A DNA stretch of 64,000 nucleotides from positions 228,918 to 292,917 of the forward strand of contig NZ_JVVM01000025.1 of assembly GCF_001054325.1 (NCBI RefSeq). The letters are read 5' to 3'. Numbering within the stretch: the stretch's first letter is position 1; every line of letters begins with the position of its first letter. The notes beneath the pieces were generated by a model. The model ran no database searches. It was not told where the DNA came from and saw nothing but the letters and a program-made list of their open reading frames with translations. Position numbers and translations under genes: made by a program. Source of the stretch: Corynebacterium vitaeruminis (lineage in GTDB: Bacteria; Actinomycetota; Actinomycetes; Mycobacteriales; Mycobacteriaceae). This document shows positions 57,075 through 64,000 of this stretch, piece after piece.

Positions 57075-57710
57075 ATGATGGTTCACATCGCAAATACACC
57101 TGAACAACAGGCCATTGAAACCCGACTCGTCACAGCCTTAACCACTATTGCGCGCCTGGCAGAAAACCTTAATGACCTTATCGGCGGTCATGGCCGCGTG
57201 GCGCGGTTCGGGGAAATCAGGCGGCGTAATCCACGCTCAACACCACCGTGCAATCTGTCTTGGCTGCAGTTGTCGATAGAGCTGCAGGACCTACTCAAGT
57301 GCGGTGTGCTGCAGGCGCGTGCTGACGGCATTACAGGCGTTCCACGCGATCGCAGCGGTGAAGCACTTGCTTGGTGGCTAGCAGGCCACAGCAACCAACT
57401 AGCAGCGCAGCAATGGGTTACCTCGGCCCCGTGGTGGTCCTTGCGTTCAGGCAGCAACGGCGTGAGTTGGCTCGATGAAGTAGAGCTGTACGCCGATACC
57501 CTGCAGGGCGCTATCAACCCACCTGAAAAACACCCACCGGCAGGCAGCACGGTAGAGGTTGCAACCTGGTGCGGCGTGTCTGCTACCTCGGTCCGCAATT
57601 GGCGGCGCGCTGGAAAACTGCAAGGATTCTGGAGCGGCAAGAAATGGGTCTACAGGACTAGCGACGTGCTGAGGGTGAAAGAAGAAATGGCGGCGCGCCG
57701 GGCAGGGTAG
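57075..57710 (+). CDS. Element HTH protein, 211 residues
   Basis: The C-terminal part (about 160-207: EVATWCGVSATSVRNWRRAGKL, then GKKWVYRTSDVLRVKEEM) is a MerR/excisionase-type winged helix. The N-terminal 150 residues are not recognised. It is transcribed alone from a probable leaderless promoter, as is common for phage-type regulators. It could be the element's control protein, binding the iterons or the palindromic arrays nearby. Two ATG codons (57075, 57078) are adjacent. Confidence 0.78.
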   Translation: MMVHIANTPEQQAIETRLVTALTTIARLAENLNDLIGGHGRVARFGEIRRRNPRSTPPCNLSWLQLSIELQDLLKCGVLQARADGITGVPRDRSGEALAWWLAGHSNQLAAQQWVTSAPWWSLRSGSNGVSWLDEVELYADTLQGAINPPEKHPPAGSTVEVATWCGVSATSVRNWRRAGKLQGFWSGKKWVYRTSDVLRVKEEMAARRAG

Positions 57711-58087
57711 TCGGTGCTAGATAAGCCGGGCGTGTGATGCAGCCCGTGCCCGGTTCGCGTGCCCTTGAGATGTGCGGCCCCGGAAATCTTAGGGCGGTGG
57801 CTCGCCCGCGACTCTCTCGGTTCACTGTGCTTGCTTGTCTCTCTCTCCTTTTGTTTTGCGGTGCTAATTAGCGGGTGGGGAGGTATCCCTGGCGGTGTCC
57901 ATGGCGCTAAAGGGCACTGCGTTGTTGCGGTACCTCCCCCGGTGGCCGGTGGTGTCGAACAAGCCCAAAAACAGGGTCCGGGTCGCTGCTACTCGGTGGC
58001 GGTTGCTGCTGGTGGCAGGCTGTTTTAAGGGTGTGGTGTGCCATAAACTATTGGTGTCAAAACGTAAAGGGAATATGGGGTGATGTG
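57711..58087. other. Gap with weak palindromes
   Basis: No gene is supported. CCGGGC (57733-) and GCCCGG form a hairpin shortly after the HTH gene stop. A pyrimidine run (CTTGTCTCTCTCTCC) and the palindrome GCTAATTAGC lie further on. The GTGCCATAAAC near 58037 matches an arm of the dispersed palindromic repeat, possibly by chance. Confidence 0.4.
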
Positions 58088-58255
58088 GTGAAGCAGGACG
58101 CTAGTAGGTGGCAGGCACAGTTTGATGAGCTCACGGCGCTGATCCGGTCGCTGGAAGCAATGGAGCCGGTACCTGCGAAAGAGGTTGTGGCGGCGTATGC
58201 GCAGCGGGCGCGTGTGATTGAGGAATTGGAGAAATCTCCATTTGGCAGGCGGTAG
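58088..58255 (+). CDS. Small element protein, 55 residues
   Basis: MKQDASRWQAQFDELTALIR followed by a helical Ala/Glu-rich segment ending KSPFGRR. It is predicted as a small coiled-coil-like protein. GTG 58088 has GGGG about 7 bases upstream. Function unknown. It is the last plus-strand gene before the repeat-rich right arm. Confidence 0.55.
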   Translation: MKQDASRWQAQFDELTALIRSLEAMEPVPAKEVVAAYAQRARVIEELEKSPFGRR

Positions 58256-58270
58256 CGGCAGGGGTGAATG

Positions 58271-58488
58271 TCACACCAGTGTGAAATCCGGCGGCCCCGA
58301 CAGGTGTAACAAATGTGACACGTGAAGCCGTGTGCACTAGAGGTTTTTTGAATCTTTCAAGATTCGGTGCTGGTGATGAGGTGGTGACAATGTCATCACG
58401 TGCAGCCGTGAATGTTAAGGATTTTAAAACTTTCAAGATTCGGTGCTGATGGCAGTGACCCAATCGCCTGTTGTTTACAAGTTGTAAA
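58271..58488. repeat. 77-bp tandem module with palindromes
   Basis: Two units share CTTTCAAGATTCGGTGCTG (58354 and 58430) and CGTGMAGCCGTG (58321 and 58399). Palindromes lie between them: 58271-58284 (TCACAC/GTGTGA), 58304-58321 and 58381-58399 (8-base arms, one mismatch each) and 58474-58488 (TTTACAA-G-TTGTAAA). No open frame is convincing. Confidence 0.65.
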
Positions 58489-58622
58489 TATCTCGGTGAG
58501 ACCCGGGAGCCTTGGGCATAATCCTGGATTCTGGATTACAGGGTTACGCGGTGAGCGCGTGCACGGTCAATAATGACCGGGGAGGAAATACCAATTTGGA
58601 AAATTCCCGGATTCGGTAATAA

Positions 58623-58944
58623 CACGGAATTCCGTGCTACCGACTTACGGCAGGGTGGGCAAATTGCCCACCCTGGATAGTCCTTTATGCGTGGGGCTTA
58701 CTCCTAGTTGTTTCAAACAACTCTGAATAACTGTTTAGTTCCCGTGCGCGGGGGGGGCTTACGTACGGAGCTGTCAATTCGGAAGATTTTCCGCAATAGA
58801 TTCCGTGCGCGCGTGGGGCTTACAGGAGGTGTCGCAAATGAGACACCTGCCCCGGTTAGTTTCCGTGCGCGCGTGGGGCTTACCGACTGTCCAATTTGGA
58901 CAGCCGCCCATCTGCCATAGTTTCCGTGCACTCGTGGGGCTTAC
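58623..58944 (+). repeat. Periodic array: ~24-bp repeat alternating with mostly palindromic segments
   Basis: TTCCGTGCGCGCGTGGGGCT followed by TAC ends at 58701, 58762, 58823, 58883 and 58944 (periods 61, 61, 60, 61), with a degenerate copy ending at 58648. Units are mostly preceded by TAG. The segments after the repeats hold palindromes of different sequence: 58651-58675 (12-base arms, 1-base centre), 58706-58722 and 58887-58903 (8-base arms, 1-base centre), 58827-58848 (7-base arms) and 58780-58793 (5-base arms). A palindrome also lies at 58623-58636. The last unit has none. The spacing resembles a type I-E CRISPR, but no cas gene is present in the window. Confidence 0.8.
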
Positions 58945-58986
58945 CCTCGTTGACCTACGCAAAAACCCCTGTTCACAAATCGATTC

Positions 58987-59036
58987 TAAGCGGTTAAACG
59001 CGGGTGGCAGGTACCCTAACACCCCTTAATCGCTTA
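58987..59036. repeat. Inverted repeat after the periodic array
   Basis: TAAGCGGTTAA (58987-58997) pairs with TTAATCGCTTA (59026-59036), with one G-U pair, across a 28-base loop. It could mark the end of the array transcript or be a protein-binding site. Confidence 0.45.
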
Positions 59037-59127
59037 CAGAGCGTTCTACAGCACCGGCCCAACCTGCGATTATGTAAAAACCGGGTGATTCTTACACTTA
59101 GCATGGCCGGGCCGGTCGCTTAATGAC

Positions 59128-59373
59128 TTAGCTGTTGTTGGTATCGCCCGGCGTGGCTCGGTGCGCGTCACGGGCAGCTTCAAGAGCCATTTGAACTTCC
59201 TTGTGTGTGTCACGGCCTGCAATGCGGCTAAGTGTGTCGGTGAGGGTGTTCACATGCTCAATGGTGAGCGGCGTGCCGTCGTTGATCTCGTCGGCTAACG
59301 GGAGCTCGGGGCAAACAATGCTTGCGGTGAGTTCCTGTAGTTCTCGGAGTGCGTGGGCGGTGTAGGTGGACAT
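59128..59373 (-). CDS. Small element protein, 81 residues, opposite strand
   Basis: MSTYTAHALRELQELTASIV and a helical remainder without a recognised motif. A purine-rich ACGGAAAA lies about 7 bases before the ATG. It reads towards the array. It is the only supported gene on the minus strand of the element and may be a regulator. Function unknown. Confidence 0.55.
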   Translation of the reverse strand: MSTYTAHALRELQELTASIVCPELPLADEINDGTPLTIEHVNTLTDTLSRIAGRDTHKEVQMALEAARDAHRATPGDTNNS

Positions 59374-59490
59374 AGTGGTTTTCCGTTCTTTTGGTCTAGT
59401 GGTTGGTAGCGTGTGGGCTGTATGTGTGTTCGGTGTAGACGGTCAAATGTGGCGGTCCTTTCTAGGTGTTTTTGGGGGCGCTTTTTGGAA

Positions 59491-59518
59491 AATCTGGCAC
59501 ATATCTGGCACGCCCGAA
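59491..59518 (+). repeat. Right integrase arm-type sites
   Basis: ATCTGGCA at 59492 and 59503, 11 bases apart, then CGCCCGA. This matches the last two copies of the left site (51952-51978) at 25 of 27 positions, in the same orientation, about 60 bases inside attR. Confidence 0.75.
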
Positions 59519-59574
59519 CGGTTATTTTTTCGGTTAAGCCGTCTACCTGGGTAAATGCCCTTAGTTTGTGAAGC

Positions 59575-59645
59575 CCCGTTAGCTCCACCAGTATGAAATC
59601 CCTCGGTCGAAATGACCGGGGGTTTTCTTGTATCTGCCCTGGTAG
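59575..59645 (+). repeat. attR: direct repeat of the tRNA 3' end
   Basis: 61 bases (59575-59635) are identical to 51806-51866, and the match extends with one mismatch to 59645. Only the tRNA 3' end, CCA and terminator are present, so this copy is not a complete tRNA. Confidence 0.92.
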
Positions 59646-59723
59646 TGTGCTCGCCGTTCACCACAATGATTGGTAACTCGTATGGCTCTAGCAACTTTGT
59701 CTGAACGGTGGAATACTGGGGGT

Positions 59724-60158
59724 ATGGCATACAACGACTCCGTCATTCAGAACCTATCCGCCGAAGAATCCCTTGAGCTGCTGGCTACGCAGACTTTTGG
59801 GCGTCTCGTTGTTCGTCGTAAAGACGACATGGATCTTTTCCCGCTGAACTACGTCGTTCATGAGGGAAGTATTTACTTCCGCACTGCCGAGGGTTCGAAG
59901 CTCTTTACTGTCTCTCTGAACCACGATGTTCTCTTTGAGTCCGACTTTGCCGATAAGGAGGCTCAGAAGGCGTGGTCGGTCATCGTCAAGGGGGAAGCAG
60001 AGGTTCTTACCTCTCGTGCCGAGATTAACGCTGCAGATGAGCTGCCGCTGAAGCCGTGGCTGCCGACTCTGAAGTACAACTACGTGCGTATTACTCCGAA
60101 TGATATTTCGGGCCGCCGTTTCCACCTCGGTGGGGAACCGAATCGCTACGAAGTGTAG
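59724..60158 (+). CDS. Pyridoxamine 5'-phosphate oxidase family flavin-binding protein
   Basis: 144 residues from ATG 59724 (GGGGGT just upstream). The split-barrel FMN-binding pattern is visible: LATQTFGRLVVRRKDDMDLFPLNYVVHEG, shown here in part, then GSKLFTVSLNHDVLFESD and GWSVIVKGEAEV-like sequence (KAWSVIVKGEAEVL). The family includes small FMN or F420 reductases; no substrate can be assigned. It lies directly outside the element at the right end. Codons upstream, including ATG 59670, lie within the att region and lack conservation. Confidence 0.85.
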   Translation: MAYNDSVIQNLSAEESLELLATQTFGRLVVRRKDDMDLFPLNYVVHEGSIYFRTAEGSKLFTVSLNHDVLFESDFADKEAQKAWSVIVKGEAEVLTSRAEINAADELPLKPWLPTLKYNYVRITPNDISGRRFHLGGEPNRYEV

Positions 60159-60279
60159 TGGCGGCATACGGCACTTTTGCTTGGCGACGGGAAAGCTTCG
60201 TCGTGAAGCAGTAGTTAGCGGCGTGCAAAGGTAGCTTTTAATGCCTGAGCACCGCCGTTAGCTGTTTTTTTAAAAATTG

Positions 60280-60328
60280 TTGGGTTAAATTACCCAAAAG
60301 CGCCCTAAGTGAGATGTAACGCGTTACA
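60280..60328. promoter_or_regulatory. Two palindromic operators before the TetR gene
   Basis: TTGGGT (60280-60285) and ACCCAA (60292-60297) flank an AT-rich centre. TGTAACGCGTTACA (60315-60328) is a perfect 14-bp palindrome 9 bases before the GTG start. Both fit binding by a TetR dimer; the second is well placed for autorepression. Confidence 0.65.
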
Positions 60329-60337
60329 GTCACCAAT

Positions 60338-60934
60338 GTGACGTGCACCATAGAATCCCCCGATGGGGTGCCAGCGCAGCCCGATGTGCGCAAGCAGTCC
60401 CCACGTATGCAGAAGATTGTTGATGAGGCGCGCGCGATGCTGCGCGAGTCGGGCTGGAGCGCTATTAGTATGCGCCGCCTTGCAGCGCGGCTCGATGTCA
60501 AGGCGCCATCGCTGTACAAGCACATCAGCGGCAAGGAAGAGCTCCTGCAGCTACTGCTGAACGAAAGTCTTGAGAATCTGGGTAAGCGCATTCATGCTGC
60601 CATTGATGAGGACTGCACTTCGGCATCCCTGCTCCAGGCGTACCGTCAGGCAGTTCTCGATGACCCGCATGGCTACCGTTTGATGAGTCGCACTAATTTC
60701 GTGAATGTTGCCTCGCCTTCGTCGTTGGATGCCTGGATTCGCGATGCCTTCATCAAGGTTGCCGGCGATGAGCCTAAGGGGCTGGCCATGTGGGCTTTCG
60801 CCCACGGTTTAGTGACCGCCGAGCTCGTCCAGGAAGGGTCACCAGCGCTGGAGTCCAGCGCCGAGGCTGATACAGCAGACAGCTTGGCCGCAGTTGGCGC
60901 TATTTGGGACGCTGGTGCAGAGGCTTTCTCTTAA
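60338..60934 (+). CDS. TetR-family transcription regulator
   Basis: 198 residues. The N-terminal HTH is WSAISMRRLAARLDVKAPSLYKHISGKEELL (shown in part, about 42-72). The C-terminal ligand-binding region is helical and typical of TetR/AcrR. GTG start. A perfect palindrome just upstream suggests autoregulation. The target genes are unknown; the PNPOx-like gene upstream is a candidate. Confidence 0.9.
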   Translation: MTCTIESPDGVPAQPDVRKQSPRMQKIVDEARAMLRESGWSAISMRRLAARLDVKAPSLYKHISGKEELLQLLLNESLENLGKRIHAAIDEDCTSASLLQAYRQAVLDDPHGYRLMSRTNFVNVASPSSLDAWIRDAFIKVAGDEPKGLAMWAFAHGLVTAELVQEGSPALESSAEADTADSLAAVGAIWDAGAEAFS

Positions 60935-60972
60935 GGTCTGGCTGTTCTGAACCAGCGACCCGAGTCAGCAGC

Positions 60973-61824
60973 TTAACGCCACCACGAATCGGCCGGTCCG
61001 GGCGGAACAGCTCGCTTGTGGCGGGAGATGGAGTAGAGGTGCTCAATCCGGGCAGCATCTTCATCTGAGACTGCCTTGCCTTCAAGGTAGTCGTCGATGG
61101 CGGTATAGGTCACCCCGAGCGCAACTTCGTCGGGAAGCGCGGGGCGATCTTCCTCCAGGTCGGCGGTCGGGGTTTTCTCCCACGTGCTGGCCGGGGCGCC
61201 TAGGTGCTGAAGCAAGGCTGCGCCCTGGCGCTTGCTCAGTCCCTGCAGTGGGACGAGATCGCATGCGCCGTCGCCGTGCTTGGTGTAAAAACCGGTGACG
61301 GCCTCCGCAGCGTGATCTGTTCCGATAACTAAAGCGCCGTCCACGCCTGCGACTGCGTATTGGGCGATCATGCGCATGCGGGCCTTAACGTTGCCCTTGT
61401 TGAAGTCGCTGATAGCGTTGCCGTTCAGGGCGCCAGTGACCTGAGTCGTCATCGCGGCGGTGGCTGGCGCGATATCGATAGTTAGGCTTTGGTCGGGCTG
61501 AATGAATTGCAGTGCCACTTGTGCGTCGTCCTCATCGGCCTGCACACCGTGGGGGAGGCGAATGGCGATGAAAGTGGCATCCTCACCGCCGTCGCGAAGC
61601 TTTTCGACGGCCAGCTGCGCCAAGCGACCGGCCAGCGTGGAGTCCTGGCCACCTGAGATCCCCAGCACGAATCCCTTCGCGTGCGCGACGCGGAAGTAAT
61701 CGCAGAGGAAGTCGACTCGGCGGCGGATTTCCTCGGCGGAATCGATGGTGGGGTGAACGTGGAGGTCGCTAATAATCTCCGACTGGAGGGGATGAGAGAA
61801 ATTCGGTGTGCCTGCTGGTGTCAT
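60973..61824 (-). CDS. nadE: NH3-dependent NAD+ synthetase
   Basis: 283 residues; the final step of NAD synthesis. The PP-loop [16 protein letters not shown] marks the adenylation site, and [25 protein letters not shown] binds deamido-NAD and ATP (shown in part). No glutaminase domain, so ammonia is the likely nitrogen source. ATG start. It is convergent with the TetR gene, 38 bases between stops. Confidence 0.94.
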   Translation of the reverse strand: MTPAGTPNFSHPLQSEIISDLHVHPTIDSAEEIRRRVDFLCDYFRVAHAKGFVLGISGGQDSTLAGRLAQLAVEKLRDGGEDATFIAIRLPHGVQADEDDAQVALQFIQPDQSLTIDIAPATAAMTTQVTGALNGNAISDFNKGNVKARMRMIAQYAVAGVDGALVIGTDHAAEAVTGFYTKHGDGACDLVPLQGLSKRQGAALLQHLGAPASTWEKTPTADLEEDRPALPDEVALGVTYTAIDDYLEGKAVSDEDAARIEHLYSISRHKRAVPPGPADSWWR

Positions 61825-61961
61825 GGGCCTTACTCTACCGCTAGTTCAGGGCGCGGAAAGGGAAGGTTTTCCCGTCAGATAGGTGCGAAAACTACCGTCT
61901 TTATCGAGTAAGTAGTCTTCGGATAAGGGGTATTTAGCCTGACGGTGGCAAGATTTTCAGC

Positions 61962-63344
61962 GTGAGTACAACCGAACAAAATAAGACTGGACCGAATCGG
62001 GAAACCACCACAACTCGGTCGATAGCAGTGGCTATCATCGCCGCGCTAGGCGGCCTCCTCTTTGGTTACGACACCGGCGTGATCTCCGGCGCGCTGCTGT
62101 ATATCCAGCGCTCTTTTGAGCTGACTCCGGGACAGGAGTCCACTGTCACCGCCATGCTGTTAGTCGGCGCTGCGATTGGTGCGTTCCTCGGTGGTCGTGT
62201 AGCGGACTCCTTAGGACGCCGTGGCACCATCTTGCTCGGAGCTGTTGGCTTCATCATCGGCAGTATTTGGTGTGCCTTCGCTACTAGTGCGTTCTCGCTG
62301 GGTGCTGCGCGTACCCTGCTCGGCATCTGCATCGGTGGTGTTTCGATCGTCGTGCCGATGTACATCTCCGAAATGGCGCCACCGCATGTGCGCGGACGCC
62401 TGGTCAGCCTGAACTCGCTGATGATCGTGATTGGCCAGCTGGTGGCATTCCTCACCAACTCTGCTCTGGCCTCCTCCGGTAACTGGCGACTCATGCTCGG
62501 ACTCGGTGCTGTCCCCGGCATTGTGCTGCTCATCGGCATGCTGGTTCTGCCGGATACCCCGGCTTACCTCGTCCGGCGAGGTCAGGAGGGCAAGGCGCTG
62601 GCCGTGCTACGCCAGATGCAGGGGGACCAGTCGACGTTGGATGAGGTAGCAGTTGGTGAGGCGTCGTCAAGCGCCGATCAGCGTGCGGCAGAGCGTCAGG
62701 CCCTGAAGACTCCGTGGGTGCGACGTACGGTTATCATTGCGATGCTTATTGGCGTGACGCAGCAGGTCACAGGCGCGAATGCAATTATGTATTTCGCGCC
62801 GACGATGATGAACAAGGTTGGCTTGTCGACGGAAAGCTCCGTCTACACCTCCATCATCATCGGTATCGCCTCGGTGATTTCGTGCGCAATCGGTATGAGC
62901 ATTATTGACCGAATTGGTCGTCGTCGAATGCTGATTATTGGTTTGGTGGGTTGTGCGAGCTCGCTGCTGGTGCTGGCGCCGGTCTATGGACTGTCAAGCA
63001 ACTCTTCGACGGGTGCGATGATGTCGCTTCTGCTGATGACCGTGTTTATCGTGTTCCAGCAGGCGGCTGTCTCCGTAGCGACCTGGCTCCTAATCTCCGA
63101 GATTGTCCCGGTTGAAGCCCGTGGCTTGGGTATGGGACTCGCAGGTCTGGCACTGTGGGTTGCCAACTGGTTTGTGGCGCAGGCATTCCTACCGATGGTG
63201 GATGCTGTCGGCGGTTCCTGGTCGTTCTTCTTCTTCGCCATCACGGGTGCAATTGCGCTGGTATTCACCATCAAGGCCGTGCCGGAGACCTCGGGTAAGA
63301 CGCTTGCGGAGGTTCGTGAGTACATGATTGCCGCGGCCAAGTAG
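61962..63344 (+). CDS. Major facilitator sugar transporter
   Basis: 460 residues, twelve membrane segments. Sugar porter signatures: GGLLFGYDTGVISGAL, GRVADSLGRRGTIL, GVTQQVTGANAIMYF, DRIGRRRML and PETSGKTLAEV at the end. It imports a sugar or polyol with protons; the substrate is not readable. GTG start. It diverges from nadE with 137 bases between. Confidence 0.93.
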   Translation: MSTTEQNKTGPNRETTTTRSIAVAIIAALGGLLFGYDTGVISGALLYIQRSFELTPGQESTVTAMLLVGAAIGAFLGGRVADSLGRRGTILLGAVGFIIGSIWCAFATSAFSLGAARTLLGICIGGVSIVVPMYISEMAPPHVRGRLVSLNSLMIVIGQLVAFLTNSALASSGNWRLMLGLGAVPGIVLLIGMLVLPDTPAYLVRRGQEGKALAVLRQMQGDQSTLDEVAVGEASSSADQRAAERQALKTPWVRRTVIIAMLIGVTQQVTGANAIMYFAPTMMNKVGLSTESSVYTSIIIGIASVISCAIGMSIIDRIGRRRMLIIGLVGCASSLLVLAPVYGLSSNSSTGAMMSLLLMTVFIVFQQAAVSVATWLLISEIVPVEARGLGMGLAGLALWVANWFVAQAFLPMVDAVGGSWSFFFFAITGAIALVFTIKAVPETSGKTLAEVREYMIAAAK

Positions 63345-63632
63345 GGAAGTGGAAGTAGGGAAGTGGAACTCACCGGAAAAATAGGTAAACGACGATGACT
63401 GTAAAAAGGGGAGTTGAGTTCTCGGAGTTGGCTGTAAATTACATGTTTCCCGCGATTTTTGGAGTTATGCCGCTTATTGGGTAGTATGGCAACTCGTGTC
63501 GTAACGCATACTCTCTGATATGTCTTCGAATAATCAGGCAGTGTGTGTTGCCAGGCAGTCACTGGGGTGATTGCCCGGGAGAGTGCAGTGTGCGCACTCC
63601 CGTTTCGGAGCCGAGTAGAAAGGAGCGCCCGA
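63345..63632. promoter_or_regulatory. Leader region of the bL36 gene
   Basis: No gene is supported. A hairpin with GTGC/GCAC and GGGA/TCCC pairing spans about 63577-63602, followed by AAAGGAG before the ATG at 63633. A short direct repeat TAGGGAAGTGGAA lies just after the transporter stop. The hairpin may regulate translation. Confidence 0.45.
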
Positions 63633-63755
63633 ATGAAGGTCCGTAAGTCCCTTCGGTCGCTGAAGAACAAGCCGGGCGCCCAGGTCGTGCGCCGTCGTGG
63701 CAAGGTCTACGTGATCAACAAGAAGGAGCCGCGCTTCAAGGCCCGTCAGGGCTAA
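63633..63755 (+). CDS. rpmJ: 50S ribosomal protein bL36, cysteine-free type
   Basis: 40 residues, [20 protein letters not shown], then [20 protein letters not shown]. The zinc-binding cysteines of the C+ form are absent, so this is the zinc-independent (C-) paralogue; in other bacteria such paralogues are induced by zinc limitation through Zur. AAAGGAG lies about 7 bases before the ATG. A terminator follows. Confidence 0.94.
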   Translation: MKVRKSLRSLKNKPGAQVVRRRGKVYVINKKEPRFKARQG

Positions 63756-63805
63756 GCCTTATTCAGGCTAGCGCGAAGCAAATAGCTTCCTAATTTTTAC
63801 AAAGA

Positions 63806-63857
63806 ACCGCAATCCGAGGTCGCAGTTTCACTGTGGCTAAGGATTGTGGTTTTTGTT
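63806..63857 (+). terminator. Terminator after rpmJ
   Basis: CCGCAATCC (63807-63815) pairs with GGATTGTGG (63841-63849), with G-U pairs and a longer extended stem inwards, followed by TTTTTGTTTTT. Confidence 0.8.
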
Positions 63858-63878
63858 TTTAGAGGGGTAGGTTCAGGC

Positions 63879-64000
63879 GGTTATTGCGTTTATGGCTGGC
63901 GGCGGTGGGGCGATGGAAGTTACTGACTACGCTTATGTCAAAAATGGCCCGAAAAATGGCTTGAAAGTGTCATAAACTCGCACAGTTTCACATTTGCAGC
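63879..64000. repeat. Dispersed palindromic repeat, copy B (cut by window end)
   Basis: Shares with copy A the half-element (GCGTTTATGGCTGGCGGCGG) and then CGCTTATGTCAAAAATGGCC, CTTGAAAGTG and CAGTTTCACAT. TTATG (63933-63937) pairs with CATAA (63971-63975). The window ends inside what is probably the first 19-bp tandem unit. Confidence 0.75.

Larger units (their letters stand above)
51806..59635 (+). mobile_element. 7.8-kb integrative element, likely phage satellite
   Basis: Bounded by 61-bp att repeats at a tRNA-Ala gene. It encodes a tyrosine integrase next to attL, then a one-directional set of small genes, a DUF3987-type ATPase, iterons, an HTH protein and a repeat-rich gene-free right arm. 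No capsid, portal, terminase, relaxase or FtsK-like gene is visible. Size and content fit a phage satellite, though a mobile plasmid-like element is possible. Confidence 0.85.

Noticed and set aside
56752..57099. Open frames on both strands in the GC-rich stretch after the iterons
   Set aside because: Gly/Pro/Arg-rich composition, no ribosome site and mutual overlap indicate composition artefacts.
57759..58083. Overlapping short frames (89 and 62 residues) before the 55-residue gene
   Set aside because: Low-complexity content, no ribosome site and no resemblance to known families.
58674..58944. Annotation as an ordinary type I-E CRISPR array
   Set aside because: The period fits, but there is no cas gene in the window, several repeats are degenerate and most variable segments are palindromic. 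Kept as a repeat array of unknown function.
59600..59629. A second complete tRNA gene at attR
   Set aside because: Only the 3' end, CCA and terminator are repeated; the rest of the cloverleaf is missing.

Overview
The window looks like a Corynebacterium chromosome (order Mycobacteriales) carrying one integrated mobile element. The host call rests on lineage-typical gene blocks: sahH-tmk-mtrA-mtrB-lpqB-(comF-like)-hpf-secA, sigH-rshA-bL37-whiB, a DesA3-type desaturase with its reductase, AdnA/AdnB and UvrD2 helicases, and actinobacterial families (DUF3107, DUF3152, DUF6459, DUF6912, TIGR02569). GTG and TTG starts are common. I cannot name the species.

Layout. 0.3-11.7 kb: DUF4259 protein, methyl-cycle sahH, tmk, the MtrAB-LpqB envelope signalling system, a ComF-like protein, hibernation factor and SecA. 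11.7-13.6 kb: DUF6459 protein convergent to secA, then a HAD-like/DUF6912 pair. 13.6-14.5 kb: a gene-free stretch with a dispersed palindromic repeat and a 19-bp tandem repeat. 14.5-21.6 kb: reductase + desaturase operon, opposed by an aroA-rsgA-clc operon, then an SRAP protein. 21.7-24.2 kb: ybaK, sigH-rshA, tRNA-Ala(CGC), another palindromic repeat, the 24-residue bL37 gene and a whiB gene. 24.7-31.2 kb: lipid kinase, membrane and beta-propeller proteins, DEAD-box helicase and small conserved genes. 31.3-41.6 kb: adnA, adnB, a potassium-channel-like gene and uvrD2. 41.6-51.6 kb: a cyclodehydratase-like protein, two metalloprotease-like genes, a PDZ-Lon protein, an alanine/sodium symporter, a FluC pair, pgm, a DoxX/MauE protein and a DsbA-like protein.

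51.8-59.6 kb is a 7.8-kb integrative element in the 3' end of tRNA-Ala(GGC). Identical 61-bp repeats mark attL and attR, and repeated integrase arm-type sites lie just inside both ends. It encodes a tyrosine integrase, an unknown 180-residue protein, an excisionase-like HTH protein, two unknown proteins (one possibly DnaB-N-like), a P-loop ATPase of DUF3987 type and a second HTH protein. I see no capsid, terminase or tail gene, so a phage satellite or small integrative plasmid is the likeliest reading. After the ATPase lies a cluster of TAGGAC/GTCCTA iterons (candidate replication origin). The right arm holds the strangest feature of the window: a gene-free array with a 60-61-bp period, in which a conserved ~24-bp repeat alternates with variable segments. 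Most of those segments carry a palindrome of different sequence. The period resembles a type I-E CRISPR, but there are no cas genes here and palindromic spacers are not expected.

After the element come a flavin-binding protein, a TetR regulator with palindromic operators, nadE, a sugar transporter, the cysteine-free bL36 gene and a further copy of the palindromic repeat at the window edge. Functional names come from recognised motifs and remembered family knowledge; no database search was possible.
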